Positions 23,201 to 39,439 of a stretch of 64,000 bases of DNA are shown here, one piece after another. The stretch is taken from positions 10,925,001 to 10,989,000 of the forward strand of contig JAYKKT010000064.1 in assembly GCA_036023115.1 (NCBI GenBank). The letters run 5' to 3'. The notes beneath the pieces were generated by a model, which saw only the letters and a list, made by a program, of their open reading frames with translations, made no database searches and was not told the origin of the DNA. The position numbers and the translations under genes were made by a program. Numbering within the stretch: the first letter of the stretch is position 1; each line of letters begins with the position of its first letter. The DNA comes from Brasenia schreberi (taxonomy: Eukaryota > Streptophyta > Magnoliopsida > Nymphaeales > Cabombaceae).

Positions 23201-26200
23201 AATTGTCTGAAAGAAATAGTAGATGCATAAAAGAATTTAAAGGTGTCAATTGGCAAAGGCTTCACCTTCGAAAGCAGGTGACAGATGGAAGATCCCATTG
23301 TCTGCATGACATCCACTGCCGAATAAACAGTTTCTTTAACACTGTATATATCTGCCTATCAAGCATAATAGCAGTATACATTCAGAAAATTGCCTAGATA
23401 TATAGTCATCCAATAAAGTAAGAATAGAGATCCTGGAAAGCAAACACACTATGGACAAAAGAACGAACCTTTGCACAACCAACAATAGGCAACCGAAGAG
23501 TGCTTGTCTTTAGTGATTCAATAACACCAGATAAAGAGCAAGAGTATTCTCTATCCAGCTTCACCCACTCTTCTAGGAAGAACATCTGCATCAATTTAAC
23601 TGTCTCATTCATCTGCTGTAAAAAATTAATCCAGTTTTTCCACGGAAAATACCGAAATTCCAACACCAACCCTCTCTGTGTTTCTTGCCATCTGAACAGT
23701 GCCTAACTGTCAACAATGTTGCAACTAAGCAGCCACTAACTGGCTAGATGAACTTTTGACTAGGTAATAAATCAACCAATTGATGAAAACAGTACATGAT
23801 TAAGTTCCATGCATAGGAAAATTCCTGCCAAATGTGAAACGTGCAGATAATAAAGTATGCAGCATCCCCATCTCTTGTGATTAGAAAAACATGGATATAG
23901 AGGGATGAAGTCATATGATACTCTAGAGTTTAGATGCATATTCCCCGGTTGTCATAGTGGACAAAGTCTCACTGGCACCAATAACAAATAACAAAAAAGT
24001 ATGTGCCTCAACAACCAGATTGACAATCATGAGGTTAATGAAAAAAATTATGGAACGACAGATCCAAAAGCGCTCCTCATCATATATAAAACATTAGATC
24101 ATTATTAGGACGTAAGAACCTGAGATTTTTAGTACCTTTTCACTCTTTTTCTGTTCTTCTTGTAAGTTCTTGATCCCACACATTATAGCACCTCTTAAAA
24201 CTCATTTTCTTAATGCTGTTTCCTACGTTGTGGTAAGGAAAGGATTTTTGTCTTGTTCTTATCCATAATTCCATCTCCATAAGAGCAAAAAGCAGTTCTT
24301 CTGTTCATTCAACTCATATAATAGCAGAGTCAACCAGGAACACATGCAGTTTCGCAAGACAACAATGTTGATGAAGTATTGATGCATGTAATTTTTAAGA
24401 ACTTACTCAACCAGGAAAACCTGCTCCAACCATGCCTCATGGAATTACCAAGTGGTACCTTACTCAAAGAATCATCTCTGCGTTTAACGTGCATTCTATT
24501 AATTACCACAGAAAGAGTTTTATCCTAAGGAAGAATCATCAATCATTTTGTTGTTTTACATTTATATTCCCGAACTTATAATATTATCCTAAACAATGGT
24601 TAATGTTCTCATAAGCATTATGTAGTTAATATTTTCTTTAGTTTCTTACTGTTATGTAGCCTTTCCAAACCAGACACACACTACATACATTGCGATAAAT
24701 ATCAATAAAACAAAAAAGTTCAAAAAGCAAGTATAGAAGACAAACTGGACCAGCACAGTTCTATCAAAATTGTATAACAAAAATGGCTTGAAACATATGA
24801 ATTATCAACACGAAGCTCCCCAGGAAGCAATAGAAATGATGACAAGGCAATTCCCCAAAGATACACTACTTGTCCGTGAAGTATGGCCGTTAGTCTGGTA
24901 TGCTGCTTCAGTTGTTGTAGCTTTGTCTTTCTGAACATGATAGATTCCCGGAGTTTGGATATGGTTATCCATGCATTGTAAAAAGCTCTCTGACACAAGC
25001 ATAAGAATAAAATAAGATCATAGATCCCACTCATTGGACATGAAAATGTTCCCAACAGAACCAGTACAGAAAAATCACTTCCTGCTAAAGGCATTCCGTT
25101 ACTTCTTTTCGAAAAGTTGGTCATGGCGATGTCAAATCTTTCATTTATATATGCCAAAACCAACCCAAACGACCAACAATCTAGATAAGATAGATCCCAA
25201 TCTGACATGCTGTACACTTCATAAAACTAAGACCATTTAGAATTGTACCTCTGCCTTCAATCTCTGCATGGCAAAGACGGAACTCGCTCTTGCATTGACA
25301 AACCTCCATTGTAGATATCTATTATAAAGCAACCTCAGTAAATGGGCATCCTCTATAAGGTTCACTCCCTTCCTCACCTTCCGTGCATCAAAAAATTTGA
25401 AGATAGACGAGGCTGAGTGACACGAGCGATCGGAGATCGACGACGATGCCCGAGTACGCAAAGGAATCGGCATCCCTTTAGACGGCGGACACGAGGAAAT
25501 GCTAAGCTTGCTGGGGGAAGCCGGCCGGGTCGATCCTCTGATGGGAGAAGGAAGAGACCTCGACGAAGAGAGCGACCGGGGTGAAGAAGAAGGGCTATCG
25601 GACGATTTCTTCGAAGAAGGAATCCTCAATTTGACGGCATTGATTTCCAAGGGCGACGAACCTAATTCCTTCGCTCGGCCGCAAGTGGCACCCTGCAAGA
25701 GCCTCGCCGGCATGCTCATGGCCGGCCAGAGGCTTCTCCAGGACTCCCGGAAGACACCACCGGAAGAGACACTCTCCGTGTCCGAACCAAGATCCAGAGG
25801 GCCGTCAAAGGACGCGCGTCTAATGACCGAGGTCTCTTCCTCAAACGGCTCCAAAACCCCAGCCGACGGATCTTGGTGAAGCCTGTCGGTAAAATCGAAG
25901 CTCCTAGTGAGCACGCTCGACGACGAGACCCCTGGCCACCGTCTCTGTAGCTCAATCCCTACCTTACAACTGTCGGACGACATCGAATTCTTCGGAAACT
26001 CCTTCAGACTCCGTTCCGCCGACATGCTACTCCTTCGTACGGTACATGCAAATGCAGGGGACGAAACCTTGGCTGCCACTGCCGGCCTTTCCCGCCGTCC
26101 GATCGGAAAAGTGAACGACTCCCCCTGGAACGAGACGGACAAGCTCCGGGTCGTCGGCCAATGTACCTCCGGTGCCGCCCGTTTAACAAGATCGGCCGAC

Positions 26201-26541
26201 ACAGACGGAGTAGGAGCGGTCGAGCGACGCCGCTCAGCCGACTGCGACCGCCTCAGCGTCCCAGAGAGGACCGAATTCGGAGATGGCGTCTTCGGACGGG
26301 CCGGTGAGGAGCATCGGCGAGATGAAGAGGACGAAGAAGAAGACGACCACGATGATGAAGAAGCAGATGACTTCGAGGCATGAGAAGAGAGATACCGGGA
26401 GTTGATCTCACGGCCTTTCGGCCTACGAGCAACGGCATTGTCGCTCTCGGAGCGAGCGAGTGGAGACCGATTCGCATCGTCGGACGGGAGGAGATTCTGG
26501 CGTGCAGAGGACGGCGTAGTGCCGGAAATCGCAACTACCAT
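20244..26541 (-). CDS. QWRF motif-containing protein (AUGMIN subunit 8-like), six exons
   Basis: Microtubule-associated protein of the QWRF/AUG8 family. Known members bind microtubules and take part in the augmin complex or in organelle and cell-shape functions. Exons, minus strand: 26541-25249, 24989-24870, 23585-23469, 23355-23266, 20517-20410, 20333-20244 (TGA stop). All introns have GT/AG ends and every junction is phase 0, giving 605 residues. Residues 1-370 are Ser/Arg/Pro-rich and basic, as in the family. The QWRF motif lies at 411-414 ([18 protein letters not shown]). Exons 2-6 give the conserved helical C-terminus: [99 protein letters not shown]. Length fits the family. Intron 4 is long (2.75 kb). 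No frameshift or stop was seen, so it looks intact. Closest to QWRF2-type proteins, but the exact orthologue is not certain. Confidence 0.92.
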
Positions 26542-27260
26542 ATCAGCAAATCATGTCTGTACAATGCCTCCGAATCTCCAGCAAACGATCTCCATTACGA
26601 GAGAGAGAGAGAAATTCGCCGGAAATGCGCGCCGCCGGGAGAGGTGTACTGGATGATATGATATATGCCGTAAAACGAGCACCGCCTGTGCTCGAAGTGA
26701 GAGTTTACCGGGACAGCTTCGCCGGAAAAGGCGCACACGGCCGGGTGGTCGTAAGGAGAGAGAATGTTCTGCAGAAAAGCAGCGATGTGAAAGGAAAAAC
26801 GAGAAACGGAATAAAATAATTTCAACAAACTAATTTTAAAATGGAGACAAACTATCATTTCTAGCACGCTTTCGGTTTGGAACCAATGATATGCCCGTGC
26901 GCCAAGGAAAGAGCGAGCTCTAAATTATCTTTCGGAGGACAAGACAATTCCTAAATGACAAAATGAATCCTCTATTGCTTGGAATGATGGGAATCACCGC
27001 CCATCTTACGGAAATAACCTTTACGGAATCCATAGAGTATAAACTAACTGAAATCCCTTTATCTCTCGATTAATAATGTAAATTCCTATCCGCCCACGGG
27101 TACCCATCTTGTCAACCCAACTATTTTCATATAAAATAATTATATAGTCATATCTTTCAATTCTATAAGGAAAACCGTATAAAATAAAGTTTGACTTAAT
27201 TTTGTATTATAAGTATAAGCTTTTATACTTATAATGCACAATACATATCCAATGTAGGCC
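26542..27260 (-). promoter_or_regulatory. Upstream region and 5' leader of the QWRF gene
   Basis: The 300 bases above the start codon are GC-rich and purine/pyrimidine-biased (an 'agagagagagagaaa'-type stretch near 26600), like plant 5' leaders. AT content rises sharply beyond about 26830. I see no unambiguous TATA box, so the start of transcription is not placed. Confidence 0.35.
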
Positions 27261-27329
27261 ATGGAATTTAATATGACCACATGCTCAAATCTTTTTACCA
27301 TAAGGGTTCACCCTAACATGACCGGTTCC

Positions 27330-27500
27330 AAGGTTGATCAAGGAACAAAAGTTGTTGTTAATAGAACTTTAATATGGCCACAAAGAGCAACAGCTCGCCT
27401 CGTTAGGGGGTTCACTGACAAGTTGAAGGTTGAAGGTGGCCAGTTTGGTACCTAGAGTGTGCATCTGGGTTCGGCATTAACATTGTACCTAAAAATTATT
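27330..27500 (+). repeat. SINE-like repeat, degenerate
   Basis: It resembles the better copy at 32103-32240: 'acagctcgcctcgttaggg', 'caagttgaaggttgaaggt' and 'gtgcatctgggttcggc', then 'cattgtacc'. The first part recalls a tRNA-type box A. The box B region is decayed. Confidence 0.4.
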
Positions 27501-27609
27501 GAATTTAAACATTGCAAGATATCTTAGCGAATCTGTATTTCATTTATTACTTGCTTTTAAATTGTTTTGCTTCGATTATGCCGAGCATCATATTTAGATC
27601 TGGCCATTG

Positions 27610-27930
27610 AGTGGTTGAAAGTAGACATGGCCGGTTCTGGGTAAACCGATACTTTGAAGATGCTAATTCCCGTTCATTCAATGCTATGAACTATAATCGA
27701 ACTGGTCTTGCTCGATTCCGGCTATGGTTCATAACCCCTGGTTTGGTTGGTTTGAAAAAAGATTAAAATTTTTCAAGGAAACTTATAAAATGGGAGTAGA
27801 ACCAGCTATAATTTTAAATTTCCCCTTCTAGTTTCAGTTTCATGGGAGGAGGACCTGTAACCAAACCGGCTTGGTCCCTCAATTCGATCATGATTTCGTG
27901 TCCAATTAGGCCAGTTATGGTTTTGGACCT
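27610..27930. repeat. GGTTC/GAACC-rich repeat
   Basis: Repeated phrases such as 'ggccggttctgggtaaacc', 'ggtttggttggtttg', 'gaaccagct' and 'aaccaaaccggcttggtccc'. A similar composition is seen at 62400-62660. Probably a non-autonomous repeat family; ends were not resolved. Confidence 0.4.
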
Positions 27931-28669
27931 GATAAGATTTCAGTTCAAACTGCGGAGGTCGTCTTCAACCCGACTGTATCTACTTCAGAGCTCTTGCCGA
28001 CACTGTAAGAGCGAAACCCCTCACCATCGATGGAGCTTTTATACTAGCCACCGAAAGTAGATCTAAGCTCATTTAGCACAAAAGAATGAATGATTACAGT
28101 ATAGTGATGAAAATCTCATGTAGCTAACTAATACCATAACCAACAATCACATCATCCTATATTTTATCTTCTGAATTAATTGATACGTTAGGTTTTTCAG
28201 AAGTAAACTTGAATTTTATACTTGATGATGTAACCAACCACGCAGCAACTTGATTTCATAGGTCACCCACTCAAATAATTTAACTTCGAAACTTGATTCT
28301 AAAGGTAAAACATACAAGCTAAAAAGGAAAACCCTTGAGTAGACTTAAGGAAGTATATTTACGTCTTTTTCATCGACCACCCTTAATATCAAAACCAAGT
28401 TTCAGTAATATAATATTTTTTTCTGGATTTCGTGCAGTATCTCTATTAGTAACAGGCAAAGCCGAAGCTAAAAATAAGCCATCTTTCAAACTAAATAAGT
28501 TGGGCTCCCCTTGTTCGTCTTGCATCCCATCTTGTGTTATATTAGCATTTTACTCCAAAAAAGCATGGCGACAGTGAAGAAATTCACTACTAACTCAGGC
28601 TTTTTAATATTTTCCTCGAATCTTTCGTGGTGTTAGAACTCACCCACTCAGTTGATTTGAACGTTAACC

Positions 28670-28672
<3 letters not shown>

Positions 28673-28718
<46 letters not shown>
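28673..28718. repeat. (GA)n microsatellite
   Basis: An uninterrupted run of 23 AG units. Confidence 0.97.
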
Positions 28719-28720
<2 letters not shown>

Positions 28721-29410
28721 GCATTCATAGATGGGCAATCAATTCACAACCACCATATTAAGGTCTTTCCGATCTCAAGCATTTCCCAGTGTCGATATAA
28801 GATCCTTATGAAGTGGAGGAGTAAGTTCGGATGAAATTATTTGCATTCTCTCGAACTTAACGGGAACTCTCCTTAGTGAAAGAAAAGACTTGGTTTTGGT
28901 TCTTTGTCTCCCTCGTTAATAAGTTAGAATTGGAAATGATAATGGGAAAGCATGCAAATAAAGTGTTGTTTCATTCAACTTTGCTCAAAAATTTTCAGAG
29001 AACTTATATTTTCGACTGAAAGGAATCAAGATCCCTTCGGTATGATCTTTCCGTTTCTTATTTCCAATTTTAAAAAAATATCCAATACAAATATCCTCTC
29101 TAGGGGTCGACTCAAAATACTTGCTCGAGCCTCATGTCATGAGATCGGTACCCAAGATGGGCATGGGAGGGCATGGCCCCTAGAACCTCAATTTTGTGCT
29201 TGCAACCCCCTACATTAGCTATTTGTGATGATGGTTATGCGGTTAGATTTGTTTTTTTCTATGCAAAGTATCCCATATTCAATGCCAACCTGAATAACAT
29301 TTTTAAAACATTTAAAATCGTGTCGGCATCACAAAATTCAGTTCGAATAATTGAAGTTTTTAAGGTTTGGTAGTTGATATTTTGAAATTTCTCTTACACA
29401 CATACAGTGG
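28719..29410. other. Intergenic, no supported gene
   Basis: Short open frames only (for example 28952-29218), without recognisable domains or plausible splice partners. Confidence 0.5.
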
Positions 29411-29450
29411 CAGTGGTGGATCTAGGCGGCTGTCCCACCTGAAATTTGAA
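29411..29450. mobile_element. Fragment related to the hAT MITE at 31916
   Basis: Starts 'cagtggtggatcta', one mismatch from the 14-bp terminal repeat of the MITE at 31916-32092. It continues with 'ctgtcccacctgaaattt', which matches the reverse complement of that MITE's right-hand part. Only one end is present, so it is truncated. Confidence 0.5.
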
Positions 29451-29807
29451 AAAAGAAGAAGAAAATTTACATCACAAAATGAAATTCCTGGCTACCATAT
29501 ATACTTCAACCCATATTAAGTGACTGAATAAGTTGTTCGCTCCATCTTAAAAAATTCTAAACCTGTGATTAAATATAGAGAGAGAAGGAGAGAAACCGAG
29601 AGATGCTAAACACCATCTCATACCAAACTCTACTAGATTATTTGTACCATTTGCATAATCACAAAAAATACACATGAAGTTGTCCATCAATATAAATATG
29701 GGATTCAAAGACATTTAACGTATGTGGTTGCTTTGACCATCGCTTATAATGGTTCGCTCATACGGTGATAATGATCAAGTAACGACTAATATGGGAGACT
29801 ATAACAA

Positions 29808-31110
<1,303 letters not shown>

Positions 31111-31129
31111 CTTGTTTTATTTTATGCTT

Positions 31130-31720
31130 TCAGCGGCAATCCATTGATCCTCGTTTAAGGTATCTAATCCCATAAACATAGCTTGTAGACGGGAATACCT
31201 TACTGATCCTTTCAGCGGCATTCCTTGTACCATCTTCACTAATCCGAAATGCCTTCTTCGAATGCGTGATGTTGATATGGAAAGTGCCAGATTGCACTGC
31301 GGTTTTGGCGAGATCGTCAGCCTCCTTGGTTTTGGATAAAAAATGTGGTCGATGGTCACCTTTGTAAATTGCATCATCAGGTCTTTAGCCACTTGCTAAT
31401 ACTTAACAAGTTGGGATCCTTGCATTGATAATCACTAATCAGTTGTTTAATCGCGGCCTCGGAGTCTCCGGATAGTCATACAGACTGTACTCGAAAATTC
31501 AATAACAACTTTATTCGTGTGATTAGAACCTCATACTCAGGTTGCCAGAGAAAGGTTCGACCTAAGAGGATTTTGCCAACAGCAAGTGAGTGTTTTGCAA
31601 TCTTTAGTAGGTTTGATCTACATGAAACCTTGATTTCGGAAATAAGTGTCCCATGCCCGCAATATGAGAAGCCAAATGAGTTCAACTGTATCATGTCTAT
31701 TTTGTTTCTGCTATATCCTG
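31130..31720 (-). pseudogene. RNase H-like domain fragment (retroelement-derived), frameshifted
   Basis: Minus-strand pieces in different frames match the order of a plant retroelement RNase H domain. First comes GRTFLWQPEYEVLITRIK (the usual AEYEALI...GL region), then SVWLSGDSEAAIKQLISDY with one stop in place of a residue (the conserved D-S), then HFLSKTKEADDLAKTAV (the AD-LA region). At least one stop and one frameshift lie between them. No reverse transcriptase lies beside it, so the parent element (LINE, gypsy or a host RNase H-like gene) is unknown. Confidence 0.55.
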
Positions 31721-31915
31721 ATCAATGATGCGAGGTTTGATTAGAGTTGAACCAGAAAGCGAACACGATTTTACTCGTAATACTCGGTGACAGTAAGATG
31801 ATTGGATTGATTTCTTGACTTCCAATTTCATGTTCTCCCATGAACTGGTATGAAAGGTTAATATGTTAATTTTATTATATGGCCTTATAGAGTCCACTTA
31901 TTAGGCAAATGTGGT

Positions 31916-32092
31916 CAGTGGCGGATCTAGACATTGGTGTCGTGTGGGGTGAATAGCTCATGAAACTGTTTAAGGTGGGGTAGACTGTGTTATAACCAGG
32001 AGTTCGACTGCTAGCTATAGTTTTTCCAATTGACACTTCAAATTTCAGGTGGAGTGGCTGCCCCATCTCACTTGTATGTAGATCCGCCACTG
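31916..32092. mobile_element. hAT-type MITE with 14-bp terminal inverted repeats
   Basis: Both ends carry the perfect 14-bp inverted repeat CAGTGGCGGATCTA. The flanks are aatgtggt (left) and aatgtggg (right), a 7-of-8 match that fits the 8-bp target-site duplication of the hAT superfamily. At 177 bp it has no coding capacity. The internal sequence is otherwise unremarkable. Confidence 0.8.
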
Positions 32093-32102
32093 AATGTGGG
32101 AC

Positions 32103-32240
32103 TCTTTTGTGGGCAACAAGCCACACTCTCGTGCAACCAGCGATAGCTCGCCTGGCTAGGTGATCGACTCGCAAGTTGAAGGTCATGGGGTCTTGCCGAG
32201 GGCATGCATCTTGCTTCAGGCTCCCCATTGTACCAAAAAG
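32103..32240 (+). mobile_element. tRNA-derived SINE-like element
   Basis: Contains 'gatagctcgcctggctagg', resembling a tRNA box A, then 'caagttgaaggtcatggggt' near a box B position, and ends 'cttcaggctccccattgtac' followed by a short A-rich tail. A related end ('cttcagcctccccattctaa') occurs at 53610-53630. It sits 10 bases from the right end of the hAT MITE. Target duplications were not identified. Confidence 0.5.
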
Positions 32241-34930
32241 AAAATGCGACATGCATTGCTTGAAATGTACTTGCTTTAGAAGAAATAAAAGTCCCTTCAA
32301 CTGTATAAAACCACGCCTAGTTTTACCTCAATCTGATAGAGACCAGCTCTGCGCATCAACCACCAACTAGATCCTACTACATATTATTTCTATCTAACTC
32401 AACCAGTTTGGTCCAAATCTGATTACAAGGAATTAAGGGTCCATCTATATGTACTCTTAGAATGATGAAAAAACTAGCCATCATGATGGTTGTGATGTGA
32501 TTGTGATGTGAGAGTTGATCATTTTCATGGAGAGCTCGGGGTGTCAAATTTCATCTGCACACTATTTCTCGGTTCCGCACCTATGATTTTGTTGAATTGT
32601 CCATGGCTTCCCTACGGCCCTGGCTTAGTTGTGAGGTCCATTTGTCAACGTTGCTTGAATTTGTGATAAACACGAACTGTGACCCAACCCAGAACCCTCA
32701 CTGTGCAACTCGAACGGACACGAATTCTAGAGATCTGTGTTGGTTAAGGAGGATATGAGTGAGTTTGTGGGAGCGAATGTTAGAGAGTCACTCTTCATTA
32801 TAGCTATGTTGCATGGATACAGGTATGGTACTGGTATGGGTACGGGGTACGCAATTTTATAAAAAACTAAGGTACGGGTATGCCACTATTAAAAAATATT
32901 TTAAAAAATTACATAAATAAATAAATATATATATATATATATATATATACAATTATGTAGAGCATTCTATATTTTAAAGAGGATTCTAGTGTTTGAGAAT
33001 AATTTTATTCTAACTATGAGAATGTCATTTATATTCTTCTTCAAAGTAAGAACAATTAAACAATAAACACATAGCAGAAGTCTTTAATTGAATTTGCAAG
33101 GAAAGATCTCAAACGAGCATAAAAGGTGATCCCCATCATTGCAGTGCTTACCATAAGAGAATCAAGAGTCCCGGAAGAAGCATCATTTCAAGAACATCAC
33201 AAATAAGAATAATGAAGTCACGACAACATATAAGCAAGGCCAACGTATGCAAAAAGAAGTAACGAAGAGATAGAGACCTTTATCAATCACAACATCAAAT
33301 GAACTAGATTCAAAGCTATGCATGTCTTGCACATCCATCTTAATATCTGAATGACTTTTATGAAGTTAGGTCAAAATCAATGAAAAAGGTGTTATCAAAT
33401 GAAGGTGATTATAATATGCACCTGTTTTAAACTCGTATTACATAGTTGACTAATACATACTTTGCAGTGCAGTCTTCCTACATATTACATAAACTCACAA
33501 CAAACTCGTATTACATAGTTCGCCAAACACAAACTTGGATACAATGAATTATGAAATAATATCATTCCAACAGAATATTACATATTCATATCAATACAAA
33601 AAAGTTGCAAGTTTGTATCAAAATTCATATTTTAAACACAATATCTTTGAATCTAAATACATTTTGTTTCAAACTCCAACAGTCTTGATCTCAGTATTTC
33701 CTTCACTATCATCTCTAAAAAGAGAACAAAAAAGCAAGAAGAGAAAGAAATCCATTTGAGCATGTGCCAGAAATTTCTCCATGAAATATGAAGTCAATAG
33801 CAATAGGCTTTTGTTTATGAACGACTTCTCCACATGAATTCAGTGTCCAAGCCTACAACACACTATGAGGATCCCTGATAATTCCCTATTTCATAAATGT
33901 AATCTGATTAGTCATCATAAATGACCAATTACAATGTCTACTTTGTTTTCTTTCTTTTGTCACATTAATAAAAGTAACTAGAGTAGGTAACAAAATACGG
34001 AAGTTGATGAAGAAATGGAAAGGAAAATACAGAAAATGCAATCACCATTTCCTTGTGATGGCCCTGTGCAAATGAAGGCAAAAAAAACACTGTCAGCTGA
34101 AAGGCTTCTTCCTTATACTTAGTTCACAGAATTAGCTCAAGACCTCTCTCCACAATAAGCAGAAGATCAATCTTCACATGCAGAGGACAGCCTATAAGCA
34201 TCATTTAGCAGAAAAGAAATTGGGAAAGAAACAACAAAGTTCTTGAAAATTTCTAGACGATTCACTCCCATATTTTATATACATCTTTTTATGTCTCCAA
34301 GCTTGGAAGTTATGGTATTGATGCCTGCCATATTTTGTACCAGTGGGTGGAATTGAAGTTGCTACCTAGGGAGGATGGAAATCTGAACATAGAACTTTGA
34401 GAACTGAGGATTCAGACTATCAAGATAAAGTGAAATCCAAACATGAGCATCTGAGTTAGAAGGTAACTAGAAACAATACTCTTTCCCTCGAATTCATTCC
34501 AATCCAACTCCACCCTAAAGTTCAACGAAGGAAAATTCAGAAGAATATTTGTCACCCTTGCCACAAACACACTCAAATCCATCCTAAGCAAAAACAATCA
34601 CGACAAAAGTAACTATGGAAATCTTAAGTTGCCCGTCACACGATGCACAACCAAAATCTCAGCCAAACCATGCACAACCAAAGTGACTATGTACATCAAT
34701 ACGAAGATCAAAAGAGGAAGCAAACTAGCATGCCCCGTACACAAAATCCGACTCTCAAACGCGGCCGAATCCAAATTCATAAATAGACAACAAAAACTCG
34801 TTGAACTCCTACAAGCCCTAACTTATCACACCCTTAACACAACCCCAATGACTTCAATTCCTTCATATTAACAGGCAATTCATAGAATGAAAGTCTTCAG
34901 AAAAGGATGAAATGAAGAAACAAGAGACAA
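32241..34930. other. Intergenic, AT-rich, no supported gene
   Basis: Includes a (TA)n run near 32927-32949 and, at 32815-32890, phrases based on 'ggtatgggtacggg' that recur in another form at 35210-35340. Frames at 33535-33759 and 34629-34871 are unsupported. Confidence 0.45.
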
Positions 34931-34973
34931 ACCCCCATATTGAGAGTCAATAAAAATAAAGGACCCAGAAATA

Positions 34974-35125
34974 CCCTTGTTGGGGTTAAGGAAGATGACA
35001 GCGACGTTGTCTCCAGAGGATTGCGCGAAGATCTCCCGATGGCGGAAGTGAAGCTTGTCGCCGGTGAGGGTCGACCAGAGCTGGAGCACGTCTCCAACGG
35101 GCCAATAAGTCCGGACAGTTACAAC
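34974..35125 (-). CDS. Exon-like segment, gene not recognised
   Basis: On the minus strand a GC-rich open stretch reads GDVLQLWSTLTGDKLHFR, then HREIFAQSSGDNVAVIFLNP, and ends at a possible donor after ...AACAAGG/GTATTT. The composition and the amphipathic, natural-looking protein sequence contrast with the AT-rich surroundings and suggest a real exon or the remains of one. I found no convincing partner exon on either side and do not recognise the family. It may be a gene fragment captured by, or left beside, a repeat. Confidence 0.3.
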
Positions 35126-35209
35126 ATCTTGGTAAAGGGGGTTGAACTGTGTTGGGTTCAGGTCGCTTCTAGTAAACTGGATCTATATTTCCAGTTCAAC
35201 CCGATCCAT

Positions 35210-35345
35210 TCATGTACCTGGTACCGGTACGTGATGTACCCAAATATGAATACGTGTATCATTTTACGTATGGGTATGTACCAGATGTACCCATATGCAT
35301 ACTCGTACCTGATATGTACCAGATATAAGTACAATGCCAAAATTG
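35210..35345. repeat. Short GTACC-based degenerate repeat
   Basis: The motif gtacc / ggtac recurs about ten times in a row with variable spacers ('gtacctggtaccggtacgtg', 'gtaccagatgtacccatatg'). It is low-complexity and rich in short palindromes. Confidence 0.6.
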
Positions 35346-36217
<872 letters not shown>

Positions 36218-36345
36218 AAGATAAGGGTTTGTGTCTTTGTGAGAGAGAGGAATGATATATGGTCAAATCGCAATTGCATAGGTGCAACGCAAACGGTTCA
36301 CAAACATTATAAACATGTGGGCCCATTGCAACACTGGAGTGAGAC

Positions 36346-38480
<2,135 letters not shown>

Positions 38481-39400
38481 TATCACAGGGTGTACCAACA
38501 TAATTCCAAACTCGATATATATATATAAAGAGAGAGAGAGAGAATGATAGGGATATAAAGAGAGGAAGTAGTCCATACTCAACTCAATCTACTCAATGAT
38601 TCATTTTGCATGATTATATTAGTTTAACCACCAACAATTACCTTTCATCATTTCGCACTGCTCCTTTGCCGTCCAAAACTACCTTCTACCGGTTAAAACT
38701 TTCACAGTCACCGTTGCACCGACTCAAGGACTGACCTAGCATAGTAAGCCTCTATTTTCTCTAGTACTAAGGATATGGGTGATCATACATTCACCTGAGG
38801 TGTTTGATACCTTGTAGGTGAAGAAGCCCTAGCCCCTCTAAAGCATGATCCAAACATTGTTGGTCCATGAATGTATTGTGAGCGCGTCCTTCATGCAGCC
38901 CATTCCCAACTGGCAAATCAAAAGTTGATTTAATAGAATTTGTGAACAAGTTTCTTGCCGATATGACTTCAGTGTACCGCCTGTTGATCAGGCTCCATCA
39001 TAGTCAAGCGTCAGCAAAGAGGGGAGCGTTGTTCGACTAACTGCTGATAATGCTTCTCAGGATGTGACACATAGATAGAATCTAGCCATGGCAACTATGC
39101 TCCACCCGTTACCAGTACTCTTGGAGTTGTGGACATTTTACTGTTTAAAATATGTAGTGTTGCCAGTGACTCAAGGTTGCCTCCTTTGGTTCAAGACGCT
39201 TGTCGCCAACATTCTCCTACCTTACGAGTCCAATCAAAAAGGTATATTAAAGCAGTGTTCTCGAAAGTATCTATTATCAAAAAAGGCAAGAGACAATGGT
39301 TCTAATTGCTGACGTTGAAGCTCAGGCCATGAGTAGATCAAGCAATTGTCTTCACTCGTGAAAGAACATATACCCATATGGACGGCGAAGCTCGACACCT
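38481..39400. other. Intergenic, no supported gene
   Basis: A short (TA)n(GA)n run lies at about 38514-38543. The remainder may include leader or gag debris of the copia remnant that follows, but nothing is recognisable. Confidence 0.45.
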
Positions 39401-39439
39401 ACAGCTCCTTGTCTATGCTTTCACATGGACATGCCAAAT

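Noticed and set aside
25499..26383. Plus-strand frames of 126 and 158 codons and several minus-strand frames over the QWRF first exon
   Set aside because: They are shadows of the GC-rich QWRF exon in other frames; only the minus-strand frame ending at 25249 connects to the conserved exons 2-6.
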